From assembly GCA_045223915.1 (NCBI GenBank), contig JBGUZU010000018.1:1-64000 (forward strand): a stretch of DNA of 64,000 nucleotides. The letters are read 5' to 3'. The stretch is from Ruminimicrobiellum sp045223915. Its GTDB lineage: Bacteria; Elusimicrobiota; Endomicrobiia; Endomicrobiales; Endomicrobiaceae. Below the pieces are notes generated by a model, which worked only from the letters and a program-made list of their open reading frames with translations, searched no databases and was not told where the DNA came from. Each line of letters begins with the position of its first letter. Position 1 is the stretch's first letter. Made by a program: the position numbers and the translations under genes. This document shows positions 35,065 to 43,345 of the stretch, one piece after another.

Positions 35065-36525
35065 ATGAATAAATTTTTAAAGTTTATTTTTATAAGTGTT
35101 TTTACCATATTTGTTTTATCTTCTTGTTCCGATAAGGACTCTTTTGTAGATATTTGTGTGGGAAACGAACATTCCATAGTATTAACAAAAAACGGAGCGG
35201 TATATTCTATTGGAAAGAATAAATTCGGAGAATGTAATGTTAAAAATTGGAAAGATATTATTGCAATAGCCGCAGGGGACAGCCATAGTGTGGGATTAAA
35301 GAAAGATGGAACGGTAGTTGCTTGCGGAGATAATAATGATGGGCAATGCAATGTTCAAGATTGGAAAGATATTGTTGCAATAGCTGCAGGAGATGCATGT
35401 ACTTTTGGCGTAAAAAATGACGGAACAGTTGTTGTGATTGGTAAGAATAATGAAGGGCAATGCAACATTCAAGATTGGAAAGATATTGTTGCAATAGCTG
35501 CCGGAAAAGAACATACTGTAGGATTGAAAAAAAATGGAACTGTTGTTGCTTGCGGGAATAATAATTTCGGACAAGGCAATGTTGAAGATTGGGAAGATAT
35601 TATAGATATATGTGCCGGTGATGAACATACGGTAGGTTTAAAGAGTGATAAAACCGTAGTTGCTGTGGGAAATGATGATGAAGCCCAAAGTTTTGTTAAA
35701 GATTGGCGAAAGATTATATCAATAGCTGCCGGCAGGAAACATACTGTAGGATTAAGAGAAGATGGAATTGTTGTTGCTCGCGGAGATAATAATTTTCAAC
35801 AATGTGAGGTTGGAGATTTTAAAGAAATTGCTGCAATATATGCAGGAAAAGACAACACGATTATATTAGGGCAAAATGGAAAAATCAGTTCCAGAGGTGC
35901 CGATAGAAACAGGCAATGCGCTGCCGGAGATCTTTCGCGAATAGTTCTTTTTGATAAAATAGAAAACGATGAGAGATTTATAAGTTTTAATAATTTTGCG
36001 AATAGGTTGGAAGGAAAATGGGAAACACTTAAAGCTGAATTTAGCGACATTTCAGATGGGATTATTTTCTTGATAATGTTTACTATCGGAGTATTTGTTT
36101 TTTGTGGTTTATATAAACTTGCCGTAAAACAAGAAGAAGAAATTAAGAAGAATTATGAGAGGAAAATAAAAAATACCAAGGACAGAACATTTGATATAGA
36201 TATATTGGCGGAAAACAGTAAGAAAGAGGCTATAATAAGAGCAGAGAAAAAGAATAAAAAGGTCAGTAGAAGTGTAGATATATTGGCGGAAAACAGTAAA
36301 AAAGAAGCCATAAAAAAAGCAAACGAAAAAAAAGCAAAGAAAAATACAGAAAAAATAGATATGTTGGCAGAAACAACCAGAGAAGAGGCCATAAGAAAAG
36401 CAAAGGAAGAAGCAGTCAAAAGAAAAGAAAGAGAGGAAAGGAACATAAAAATAAGGGCTAATAAAGAGCAGGAAAATCTTCGTAAAAAATATAAGGAGAT
36501 AAATAATTCAATAATAAACAAATGA
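35065..36525 (+). CDS. RCC1-like seven-bladed propeller lipoprotein with transmembrane helix and cytoplasmic coiled coil
   Basis: 486 residues. N-terminal lipoprotein signal with lipobox LSSC (FIFISVFTIFVLSSC, Cys about residue 20). Residues ~28-300 are seven RCC1-type repeats of about 38-40 residues. Each repeat has the pattern DIVAIAAGKEHTVGL, then K-DGTVVACGNN, then GQCNVQDWK, which predicts a seven-bladed beta propeller. A membrane helix at ~331-353 (GIIFLIMFTIGVFVFCGLY) is followed by positive residues, so the tail is cytoplasmic. The tail is charged and contains three copies of a DILAENSKKEAI-like unit. It lies between btuF and btuC and shares ATGA with btuC, so it is translated as part of the importer operon. 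Propeller lipoprotein BtuG of Bacteroides binds B12 on BtuB; an analogous role is inference. No family match to a known B12 protein is visible. Confidence 0.8.
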   Translation: MNKFLKFIFISVFTIFVLSSCSDKDSFVDICVGNEHSIVLTKNGAVYSIGKNKFGECNVKNWKDIIAIAAGDSHSVGLKKDGTVVACGDNNDGQCNVQDWKDIVAIAAGDACTFGVKNDGTVVVIGKNNEGQCNIQDWKDIVAIAAGKEHTVGLKKNGTVVACGNNNFGQGNVEDWEDIIDICAGDEHTVGLKSDKTVVAVGNDDEAQSFVKDWRKIISIAAGRKHTVGLREDGIVVARGDNNFQQCEVGDFKEIAAIYAGKDNTIILGQNGKISSRGADRNRQCAAGDLSRIVLFDKIENDERFISFNNFANRLEGKWETLKAEFSDISDGIIFLIMFTIGVFVFCGLYKLAVKQEEEIKKNYERKIKNTKDRTFDIDILAENSKKEAIIRAEKKNKKVSRSVDILAENSKKEAIKKANEKKAKKNTEKIDMLAETTREEAIRKAKEEAVKRKEREERNIKIRANKEQENLRKKYKEINNSIINK

Positions 36526-37514
36526 ATAAGATTTTTAAGTTTGGCTTACTGCTTATAATATTGGTTATAACATTTATAATTGCGATGATATCGGGTATAA
36601 GTGATATATCCGTTATGGAAATGTTAAAGTCTTTATTTTCAACCGGTGACGGTAATACTTATACAATAATAAATCAAATAAGATTACCGAGAGTTATTCT
36701 TGCTGTAGTTGCCGGTGCAGGTCTTGCATGCAGCGGATGTGTTTTTCAGGGAGTGCTTAGAAATCCGTTAGCGGATCCGTTCACATTGGGTATTTCAGGC
36801 GGTGCGGCTTTCGGTGCATCTATAGGCTTTGCTTTCGGAATAACAAAACTTTCTTGGATATTTTTACCGTTGTTAGGATTTTTAGGTGCATTGTTATCGG
36901 TAGGTTTAGTTTATATACTTAACATGAAAAAAGAGTTTGATTCCAATACCATGATACTTTCCGGTGTGGTTGCAAGTTATATTTTCTCTTCCGCGGTAAT
37001 GTTGGTGTTTTCAATATCTTCTTCGGATCAACTGTATTCCGCTTTTATGTGGCTTATGGGAAATCTTGCTTTTTTTGATGAACGACTTTTGCCTATGGTA
37101 ATAATTTTAGTTATGGCAGGTGTTGTAATTTTGTGCTGCTTGGGTAATGTTATAAATATAATAAGTTTAGGTAACGAAAAATCTAATTCTTTGGGTATAA
37201 ATACGGCAAGAACGGTAAAATATATTTTCTTATTAAGTTCGTTAATAACGGCATGTATTGTAAGTTGTTGCGGAGTTATAGGTTTTGTAGGTCTTATGAT
37301 ACCGCACATTACAAGAAAATTTGTGGGAAATAATAACAAAGTATTGATGCCGTTTTCCGCTGTCGTAGGAGCAATATTTTTGTTGATATGCGATACTGTA
37401 AGCAGAACGGTAATTGCTCCCGTGGAAATTCCGATAGGTGTAATAACAAGCATAATCGGAGGTTTATTTTTTGTTTTCTTACTGTTAAGAAAAGCGGGTA
37501 AAATATCTATATGA
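36522..37514 (+). CDS. btuC: Cobalamin ABC transporter permease, BtuC-like (FecCD family)
   Basis: 330 residues with about ten membrane segments. Family signatures are RLPRVILAVVAGAGLACSGCVFQGVLRNPLADPFTLGISGGAAFGA (residues ~52-97) and the C-terminal CGVIGFVGLMIPHITRKFVG, which contacts the ATPase. It forms the channel for cobalamin import through the inner membrane. Iron-siderophore permeases are close relatives; B12 is preferred from the locus. It overlaps the genes on both sides by four bases each. Confidence 0.9.
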   Translation: MNKIFKFGLLLIILVITFIIAMISGISDISVMEMLKSLFSTGDGNTYTIINQIRLPRVILAVVAGAGLACSGCVFQGVLRNPLADPFTLGISGGAAFGASIGFAFGITKLSWIFLPLLGFLGALLSVGLVYILNMKKEFDSNTMILSGVVASYIFSSAVMLVFSISSSDQLYSAFMWLMGNLAFFDERLLPMVIILVMAGVVILCCLGNVINIISLGNEKSNSLGINTARTVKYIFLLSSLITACIVSCCGVIGFVGLMIPHITRKFVGNNNKVLMPFSAVVGAIFLLICDTVSRTVIAPVEIPIGVITSIIGGLFFVFLLLRKAGKISI

Positions 37515-38284
37515 TAAAAATAGAAAATGTTTCATTATCTTATGATAAAAGAACGGTTCTTGAAGATATAAGTTTGAACTTAAAAGAGAAATCTTTTATC
37601 GGAATTATCGGTAAAAACGGAACAGGGAAAAGTACATTATTGAAGTCTGTAGTCGGACTTTTAAAACCCGTAAAAGGAAATATTTTTATTGATGATAAAA
37701 ATGTTTATGATATGAAAAAAAATATTTTGGCAAAGAAAATTTCTTTTATGCCACAAACAATGCAGTTTGATTTTTCTTTTAATGTTAAAGATTTTATTAT
37801 GTTCGGAAGATATCCTTACACAAATATGTTCAAGTTGGCAAGTGCAGAAGATTTTAAAATAGTTGAAGATGTAATGAAGCTTACCGAAACATCGGAATTC
37901 GCGGAAAGAAATATAAACGAACTTTCCGGCGGGGAAAGACAAAAAGTTTTGTTGGCACAAACATTAGTTCAACAAACCGATATCATTGCACTCGATGAAC
38001 CGACATCTCATCTTGATATCGGCAGCCAGGCAACAATATTTAAGTTGTTAAAAATGTTAAACGAAAAATATAATAAAACAATTATTACTACCGTTCACGA
38101 TTTGAATTTGGCGGGAGAATTTTGTTCGGATATAGTTTTTCTTGATGATAAAAAGGTTATCAATTTCGGACCTGCCGAAAAAGTTTTGAATTATAAAGAT
38201 ATAGAAAAAGTTTATGATGTAAAAGTTGTTGTTCATACTAATCCGGTATCGAAAAAGCCTGTAGTTATACCGGTATACAATTAA
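37511..38284 (+). CDS. btuD: Cobalamin ABC transporter ATP-binding protein, BtuD-like
   Basis: 257 residues. Walker A GKNGTGKST (about residues 36-44), Q-loop FMPQTMQF, signature LSGGERQKVLLAQ (about residue 138), Walker B DIIALDEPTSHLD and switch histidine TTVHD. It powers BtuC. ATGA overlap with btuC. The C-terminal ~40 residues (VYDVKVVVHTNPVSKKPVVIPVY) match the FepC/BtuD type. Confidence 0.92.
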   Translation: MIKIENVSLSYDKRTVLEDISLNLKEKSFIGIIGKNGTGKSTLLKSVVGLLKPVKGNIFIDDKNVYDMKKNILAKKISFMPQTMQFDFSFNVKDFIMFGRYPYTNMFKLASAEDFKIVEDVMKLTETSEFAERNINELSGGERQKVLLAQTLVQQTDIIALDEPTSHLDIGSQATIFKLLKMLNEKYNKTIITTVHDLNLAGEFCSDIVFLDDKKVINFGPAEKVLNYKDIEKVYDVKVVVHTNPVSKKPVVIPVYN

Positions 38285-38440
38285 AATAATGACAGGTTAT
38301 TAGGTTATAGGGTTATAAGTTTAGAAAAGCAACAACGACAAAAATAATTTGAAAAATTTAGTTATAAATTGTAAATTATAAATCGTTGTTTAGTAGTTGT
38401 CGTTAATTATGAATTGTAAATTATAAATTATCAATTGTAG
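38285..38440. repeat. Heptamer repeats between btuD and the riboswitch
   Basis: Units of seven are visible: AGGTTAT/AGGGTTA-type (about 38294-38320) and AATTGTA/AATTATA-type (about 38360-38437, for example GAATTGT AAATTAT AAATTAT CAATTGT). Very AT-rich with no gene. Confidence 0.55.
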
Positions 38441-38443
38441 TTA

Positions 38444-38586
38444 TAACGGTGTACGGGAAAGCTGTGAGAATCGGCTACAGTCCGGCTACTGTATTGAGTG
38501 CAGTAATTAAATATTTTCACTGATTATCAAAAAATCGGGAAGGAAATATTTGCAGTAAAAACTCTAAGTCAGGAGACCGACCGTTA
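38444..38586 (+). promoter_or_regulatory. Cobalamin riboswitch (aptamer)
   Basis: P1 arms TAACGGT (38444-38450) and ACCGTTA (38580-38586) enclose the conserved cores GGTGTACGGGAA, GAATCGGCTACAGTCCGGC and the B12 box AAGTCAGGAGACCGACCG (38566-38583). Order and spacing match AdoCbl-type riboswitches that turn genes off when cobalamin is plentiful. It is followed by a strong ribosome binding site (38601-38608) and a nine-codon ORF, then btuB 264 bases later. No clear intrinsic terminator was seen, so control may be at translation. Confidence 0.9.
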
Positions 38587-38613
38587 ATCAAAATAAACCC
38601 CGAGGAGGTTGTT

Positions 38614-38643
38614 ATGAAACAATCGTTTATTATTGACGGATAA
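38614..38643 (+). CDS. Nine-codon ORF directly after the cobalamin riboswitch
   Basis: ATG 38614 to TAA 38641, product MKQSFIIDG. It has the strongest Shine-Dalgarno in the area (GAGGAGG, 38602-38608) at good spacing, and lies 28 bases after the riboswitch. It may be a regulatory leader peptide, or the remaining start of a gene cut off by the palindrome-repeat element that begins at its stop codon. Translation is not proven. Confidence 0.3.
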   Translation: MKQSFIIDG

Positions 38644-38892
38644 AAATTGCTTTGCAATTTGTGATGTATGGATGCATGGAAGGATTGAACCAAAATGCAT
38701 GTGCATTTCGGTGAGCTTACAGCTTAAAGCTAAGAAATTAGTGTTTATAGTTGGTAGTTTGTAGTTGTTGGTTTAATGTATTTTTTTGCTTTGTAAAAAA
38801 TCTAATAATTAATCAAAATTCACATTGTGAATTTTACCGAAAACTATAAACCATAAACTATAAGCCATAAGCTAAAAATACGAAGTATTTTT
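38642..38892. repeat. Composite of palindromes and heptamer repeats before btuB
   Basis: Four small palindromes: 38644-38650/38654-38660 (loop TTT), 38693-38699/38702-38708, 38815-38823/38827-38835 (loop ATT) and 38874-38881/38885-38892 (loop GAA). Between them run 7-bp units: GTATGGA-like (about 38665-38690), TAGTTGG/TAGTTTG (about 38748-38775) and AACTATA/AACCATA/AGCCATA (about 38840-38874). The last palindrome touches the btuB SD region. No gene except the short ORF at 38614. Confidence 0.6.
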
Positions 38893-38906
38893 TTAGGAGA
38901 AATAAA

Positions 38907-40805
38907 ATGAGAAAATTTATAAGTTTATTGGCAGTATTGAGTTTAGCAGTATCTGCATTTACTCAAACAGTAATTGCAGCAGATTATGATGAAGATGAAA
39001 ACGAAGGAGAAGTCTTTTTGTCTTTAACAAAAACGGCAGAACCGTTAAGCGATTTAACAACAAATTTGACGGTTATTACAGAAGAAGAAATTAAAGAAAA
39101 AAGTGCGGACACTTTAGGTGATATACTTGAAGGAGAACTTGGTATATCTTATAAAAATAATGGTCCTTTGGGACAAGCTCAATCTATATTTATGAGAGGT
39201 GCATCATCGGGCCAAACATTGGTATTGGTAGATGGCAGAAAAGTTAATGAGGTTGCTTTAGGTGGAGCAGATTTTACTGCAATTCCGGCAAGCATGATAG
39301 AAAGAGTTGAAATTATAAGAGGTTCAGGTGCCGCTCTTTACGGAACAGGAGCATTCGGTGGTGTTATCAATGTTATAACAAAAAAAGCCACGCCGTTAAC
39401 ACCTAATGTTAATCCGTATTTTTCTTACGGAACATTTAATACTATTAATGCAGGTATAACGGGAGCTTATGCAAATGATGTTGTTTCTATATTAATTGCA
39501 CCATCTATGTTATCTTCGGATGGTTATGAACCTGTTTCTTTTTATAATTCTAAAAATATTTTCGGTAAAATCGGTGTGAATTTAACTGAAGATTCGGAAA
39601 TAATTTTGTCCGGTCAGGCATATAATGCAGATATCGGAAATCCGGGTTCCAAAACTCTCGGATATGCTCCTTCAAAACAATTTGAAGATAATAATTATTT
39701 AAAATTGGATTACAATATAAAAATAGAAGATTTCAAGGTTCAAGTTTCAGGATACAATGCTAACTATACAAGAAAAGCACCTACTTACGGAAATGAATAC
39801 AATACTGTAAATACGGGTTTTAAAGGTGATGTTACGTATAAAGAATTTTTAACATTAGGTTTGGAATGGGATAAAAACGAATTTAAACAAAGAGGTCAAC
39901 AAGCTATTAGCTATGATCCTTATGAAGCTATAGAAGTAGAACAAGTAAACAAATATAGAGAAACAGCATCAGCTTATTTACAGGCAATTTTTAATGTTGG
40001 AAATTTAACTTTAATACCTGTAGTAAGAGGTGATAAAAATAATGATTATGAAGATGTGTTTACACCTGCACTTTCTGCAATTTTTAAATTAACCGATGAA
40101 ATAAAACTTTCCGGTAATGCAAGCAGAGTTTGGAATGCTCCTACTTTCAGTCAATTATACGATGATAGTTATGGTAGCGCAAATCCTAATTTAAAACCTG
40201 AAAAAGGTTGGTCTTATGATTTAGGTGTAGAATATTCCGTAAATAAGTTTACCGGTATGGTAACAGGTTTTTATATTGATTCTGAAGATTTGATAATAAG
40301 TGACCCCAATGATAATTATAGAGGACATAATGTAGGAAAAGCAAGACAATACGGTTATGAAGTCGGTTTAAAATATGATATGTGTAAAGAAGTAAGTCAT
40401 AAAATAAACTATACATATACAAGAGCAGAAGATTTAGAAACTTATCAAAATTTAATTTATAGGCCAGTACATAATTTAAATTATGCAATAACAGTAAAAC
40501 CGATGAAAGCATTAAAAATATCGGCAGATGTTTCTTATGTAACATCTACAATGTACCAAGTTAAACATCCCGGATATTCATATGAAGATTATTATACCGG
40601 AGATACTGTTAATGTTCCCGCAGAACCTGATTTATATTTAGATGATTATTGCATAGTTAATGCAAGAGTAGATTATCAAATAATGAAATATGTTTCTTTA
40701 TGGGTTAAAGGAAACAACTTAACAAATAATGATAAATATCAGTTAAATTATGGTTATCCTATGCCGGGAATTACGGGAACTGCAGGTATAGATGTAAGAT
40801 TTTAA
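38907..40805 (+). CDS. btuB: TonB-dependent outer membrane receptor, BtuB-like
   Basis: 632 residues. Signal peptide (MRKFISLLAVLSLAVSAFTQTVIAA), an acidic linker with a TonB-box-like EVFLSL, then the plug domain. The plug carries GQTLVLVDGRKVNEVALGG, IPASMIERVEIIRGSGAALYGTGAFGGVINVITKK (residues ~110-160). A 22-strand barrel follows, ending in the aromatic-terminated strand GTAGIDVRF used by the Bam machinery. With the cobalamin riboswitch upstream and btuFCD before that, cobalamin is the likely ligand. SD AGGAG (38896-38900). Energy would come from TonB-ExbB-ExbD, not in this window. Confidence 0.9.
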   Translation: MRKFISLLAVLSLAVSAFTQTVIAADYDEDENEGEVFLSLTKTAEPLSDLTTNLTVITEEEIKEKSADTLGDILEGELGISYKNNGPLGQAQSIFMRGASSGQTLVLVDGRKVNEVALGGADFTAIPASMIERVEIIRGSGAALYGTGAFGGVINVITKKATPLTPNVNPYFSYGTFNTINAGITGAYANDVVSILIAPSMLSSDGYEPVSFYNSKNIFGKIGVNLTEDSEIILSGQAYNADIGNPGSKTLGYAPSKQFEDNNYLKLDYNIKIEDFKVQVSGYNANYTRKAPTYGNEYNTVNTGFKGDVTYKEFLTLGLEWDKNEFKQRGQQAISYDPYEAIEVEQVNKYRETASAYLQAIFNVGNLTLIPVVRGDKNNDYEDVFTPALSAIFKLTDEIKLSGNASRVWNAPTFSQLYDDSYGSANPNLKPEKGWSYDLGVEYSVNKFTGMVTGFYIDSEDLIISDPNDNYRGHNVGKARQYGYEVGLKYDMCKEVSHKINYTYTRAEDLETYQNLIYRPVHNLNYAITVKPMKALKISADVSYVTSTMYQVKHPGYSYEDYYTGDTVNVPAEPDLYLDDYCIVNARVDYQIMKYVSLWVKGNNLTNNDKYQLNYGYPMPGITGTAGIDVRF

Positions 40806-40822
40806 TGGTGCTTGGAATAAAG

Positions 40823-40860
40823 AACAGGTTGCAAACATTTGTCTGCAACCTGTTTTTTTT
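40823..40860. terminator. Terminator between btuB and the prepilin gene
   Basis: AACAGGTTGCA (40823-40833) pairs with TGCAACCTGTT (40844-40854) across a 10-base loop, followed by a T run; an A run is weaker on the left. It serves btuB and probably the convergent prepilin gene. Confidence 0.8.
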
Positions 40861-40871
40861 ATTTCTAAAAA

Positions 40872-41402
40872 TTACCAAACCTTATTGTCGAAAGCTTCTT
40901 TTAATTTGTCCAGTTCTTTTTGTACTGCTTTTACATCGGAATGATATTCTTTTCCGGTAGGAACAGTAGAAAGAAAACTATCCGTTGCACCTGTATTACT
41001 GTCATTAGCAACAAAGTTTAATTCATAGATAAGTCCTGGTGCATTTGTCGTATTTGGTAAATCTCTAATAACCTCAATATAAGCAGCATTTGCATCTTTC
41101 GGATAAGTTGCAAATTTAAAAGCTTTAGTCTTTATTCCGTTAACACCGGTTGATTCCTTGGCGGCTGTCGGTTCTCCGTCAAACAATAATCCTAATTCTT
41201 CCAAATCCGCAGCAAATCTCTTGTTTACAATATAGAAATCCTTTTGAGCTGTTATTATTGTGGAAAGTGTAGTATAAGCTTCTGCGAATTTAGTTCGCTC
41301 AATTTGTCCGTTATAAACGCCTTTTCCTATAATGGTAAGTATAGAGATAATAGTTATTATTATCACCATTTCAATAAGGGTGAAACCTTTAATATTTTTC
41401 AT
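40872..41402 (-). CDS. Type IV prepilin-like (pseudopilin) protein
   Basis: 176 residues. The class III leader and cleavage site KGFTLIEM (residues 5-12, glutamate +5) are followed by a hydrophobic helix (VIIITIISILTIIGKGVY), the standard pilin N-terminal stalk. The globular part has no disulfide-forming cysteines and is not recognised. Such proteins are subunits of type IV pili, type II secretion pseudopili or competence systems; no assembly genes are close. SD AAGGAG upstream. Confidence 0.88.
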   Translation of the reverse strand: MKNIKGFTLIEMVIIITIISILTIIGKGVYNGQIERTKFAEAYTTLSTIITAQKDFYIVNKRFAADLEELGLLFDGEPTAAKESTGVNGIKTKAFKFATYPKDANAAYIEVIRDLPNTTNAPGLIYELNFVANDSNTGATDSFLSTVPTGKEYHSDVKAVQKELDKLKEAFDNKVW

Positions 41403-41560
41403 AATGACTCCTTAAAATCTTTAATAATATTATAATGGTATCTCAACATAAAATCAATATTTTTTTTATAGCTTTCGATTATTATTGTCATTATTCCTGT
41501 TTTTTTTGTAGAATATATAAGACTATAAATAAACTAATTTTATATAGATAGAGGATTAAG

Positions 41561-43345
41561 ATGAAAAGAAGTTGTTATTGCGGTAAAGTTGATGAAAGTT
41601 TTATCGGTAAAGAAATTGTTGTAAGCGGTTGGGTACATTCAAGAAGAGACCACGGCGGAGTTATTTTTATTGATTTAAGAGACAGAGAAGGTCTTGTTCA
41701 AATAGTTTTTCAGCCTGAAAAAAAAGAAATATTTGCTCAAGCGGAACATTTAAGAAGTGAATATGTTTTATCCGTAAAAGGCTTGGTTAGAAACAGGCCT
41801 GAAGGAACAGTTAACCCGAACATGTTTACAGGTAAAGTTGAAATAGTTGTAAACGAGTTGGAAATAATAAATACAAGTCCTGTATTACCTTTGGAAGTTG
41901 ATGATTATAAAGAAACTTCCGAAGAAATAAGATTAAAGTACAGATACCTTGATTTAAGAAGACCGTCTTTCCAAAAGAATTTTATTTTAAGACATAAAAT
42001 TTCACAAACGATAAGAGAGTATCTTAACAAAGAAGGTTTCTTGGAAATAGAGACACCTTTCTTAACAAAATCTACTCCTGAAGGAGCAAGAGACTTTTTG
42101 GTTCCTGCAAGACTTGCACACGGATGTTTTTATGCATTACCTCAATCACCTCAGATATTTAAACAAATATTGATGGTTGCGGGTTTTGACAAATATTATC
42201 AAATAGCAAGATGTTTCAGAGATGAAGATTTAAGAGCAGACAGACAACTTGAATTTACTCAGGTTGATATGGAAATGTCTTTTATCGACGAACAAGATAT
42301 TATGACTATAGTTGAACAAATGCTTGCTAAAATATTTAAAGATGTTTTAGGTAAAGAAATACAAACACCGTTTTTAAGAATGCCTTACGATGAAGCAATG
42401 TTAAGATTCGGTTCGGATAAACCCGATACAAGATTTGCAATGGAAATAAAAGATTTTACAAAAGAACTTGCAAATTGCGGCTTCGGAGTTTTTAAAAATG
42501 TTATAGCTAAAGGTAATGTTGTCAGAGGTCTTTGCATAACAGGCGGTGCAAAATTTTCAAGATCCGAAATTGACGGACTTACAAAGTTTGTAGGTGAGTT
42601 CGGTGCAAAAGGCCTTGCATGGATGAAGATAACCGCTAACGGTGCAGAATCAAATATAGTTAAATTTTTCACGAAAGAAGAAATAGATACAATAATAAGT
42701 AAACTCGAAGCTAAAGACGGAGATTTGGTGGTTTTCTTGGCTGATGAAGTTGATATTGTTGCTCAAGGTCTCGGAGCGTTAAGATTAAAGATGGGTAAAC
42801 AGTTAGGACTTATAGATAAGAATAAATTCAATTTCTTATGGGTAGTGGATTTCCCGTTATTTGCTTGGGATAAAGAAGAAAGAAGATGGGTTGCAAACCA
42901 TCATCCGTTTACCGCAGTTAAGGATGAAGATGTAGATAAATTAACTCAAGAAAAAGCAGGCCAGGCTAAAGCCAGAGCTTACGATGTTATTTTGAACGGA
43001 GTTGAGCTCGGCGGAGGTTCTATAAGAATACATAAATCAGATATGCAATCAAAGGTATTTAATCTTTTAAATATTACCGAAGAATCCGCAAAAGAAAAAT
43101 TCGGATTCTTGCTTGATGCATTAACTTACGGAGCACCTCCGCACGGCGGACTTGCAATCGGTTTTGACAGATTATGTGCATTGTTAATAGGGGAAGAATC
43201 TATAAGAGAAGTTATAGCTTTCCCGAAAACACAAAAAGCTATATGCCCTTTATCAAATGCTCCGGCTGAAGTTGCCGAAAAGCAGTTGAGAGAATTAGGT
43301 ATAAAAATTAATCAAAAAAAACAGGTTAACACAGAAGAAAAATAG
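41561..43345 (+). CDS. aspS: Aspartyl-tRNA synthetase
   Basis: 594 residues, the bacterial type with an inserted GAD domain. The OB anticodon-binding domain is VVSGWVHSRRDHGGVIFIDLRDREGLVQIVF. Class II motif 2 FRDEDLRADRQLEFTQVDMEMSF lies near residue 217 and motif 3 GLAIGFDRL near residue 528. FLTKSTPEGARDFLVPARL and LPQSPQIFKQ are the flipping-loop region and motif. It charges tRNA-Asp. SD AGAGGATT. Its last base is the first base of the next gene's GTG start. Confidence 0.97.
   Translation: MKRSCYCGKVDESFIGKEIVVSGWVHSRRDHGGVIFIDLRDREGLVQIVFQPEKKEIFAQAEHLRSEYVLSVKGLVRNRPEGTVNPNMFTGKVEIVVNELEIINTSPVLPLEVDDYKETSEEIRLKYRYLDLRRPSFQKNFILRHKISQTIREYLNKEGFLEIETPFLTKSTPEGARDFLVPARLAHGCFYALPQSPQIFKQILMVAGFDKYYQIARCFRDEDLRADRQLEFTQVDMEMSFIDEQDIMTIVEQMLAKIFKDVLGKEIQTPFLRMPYDEAMLRFGSDKPDTRFAMEIKDFTKELANCGFGVFKNVIAKGNVVRGLCITGGAKFSRSEIDGLTKFVGEFGAKGLAWMKITANGAESNIVKFFTKEEIDTIISKLEAKDGDLVVFLADEVDIVAQGLGALRLKMGKQLGLIDKNKFNFLWVVDFPLFAWDKEERRWVANHHPFTAVKDEDVDKLTQEKAGQAKARAYDVILNGVELGGGSIRIHKSDMQSKVFNLLNITEESAKEKFGFLLDALTYGAPPHGGLAIGFDRLCALLIGEESIREVIAFPKTQKAICPLSNAPAEVAEKQLRELGIKINQKKQVNTEEK

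Noticed and set aside
35258..36521. Minus-strand open frames across the RCC1-like gene
   Set aside because: Shadows of the repeat region; the plus frame has signal peptide, motif repeats and operon overlaps.
38285..38906. CRISPR-like repeat array
   Set aside because: The units are seven bases and degenerate, with no equal-length spacers; there are no cas genes.
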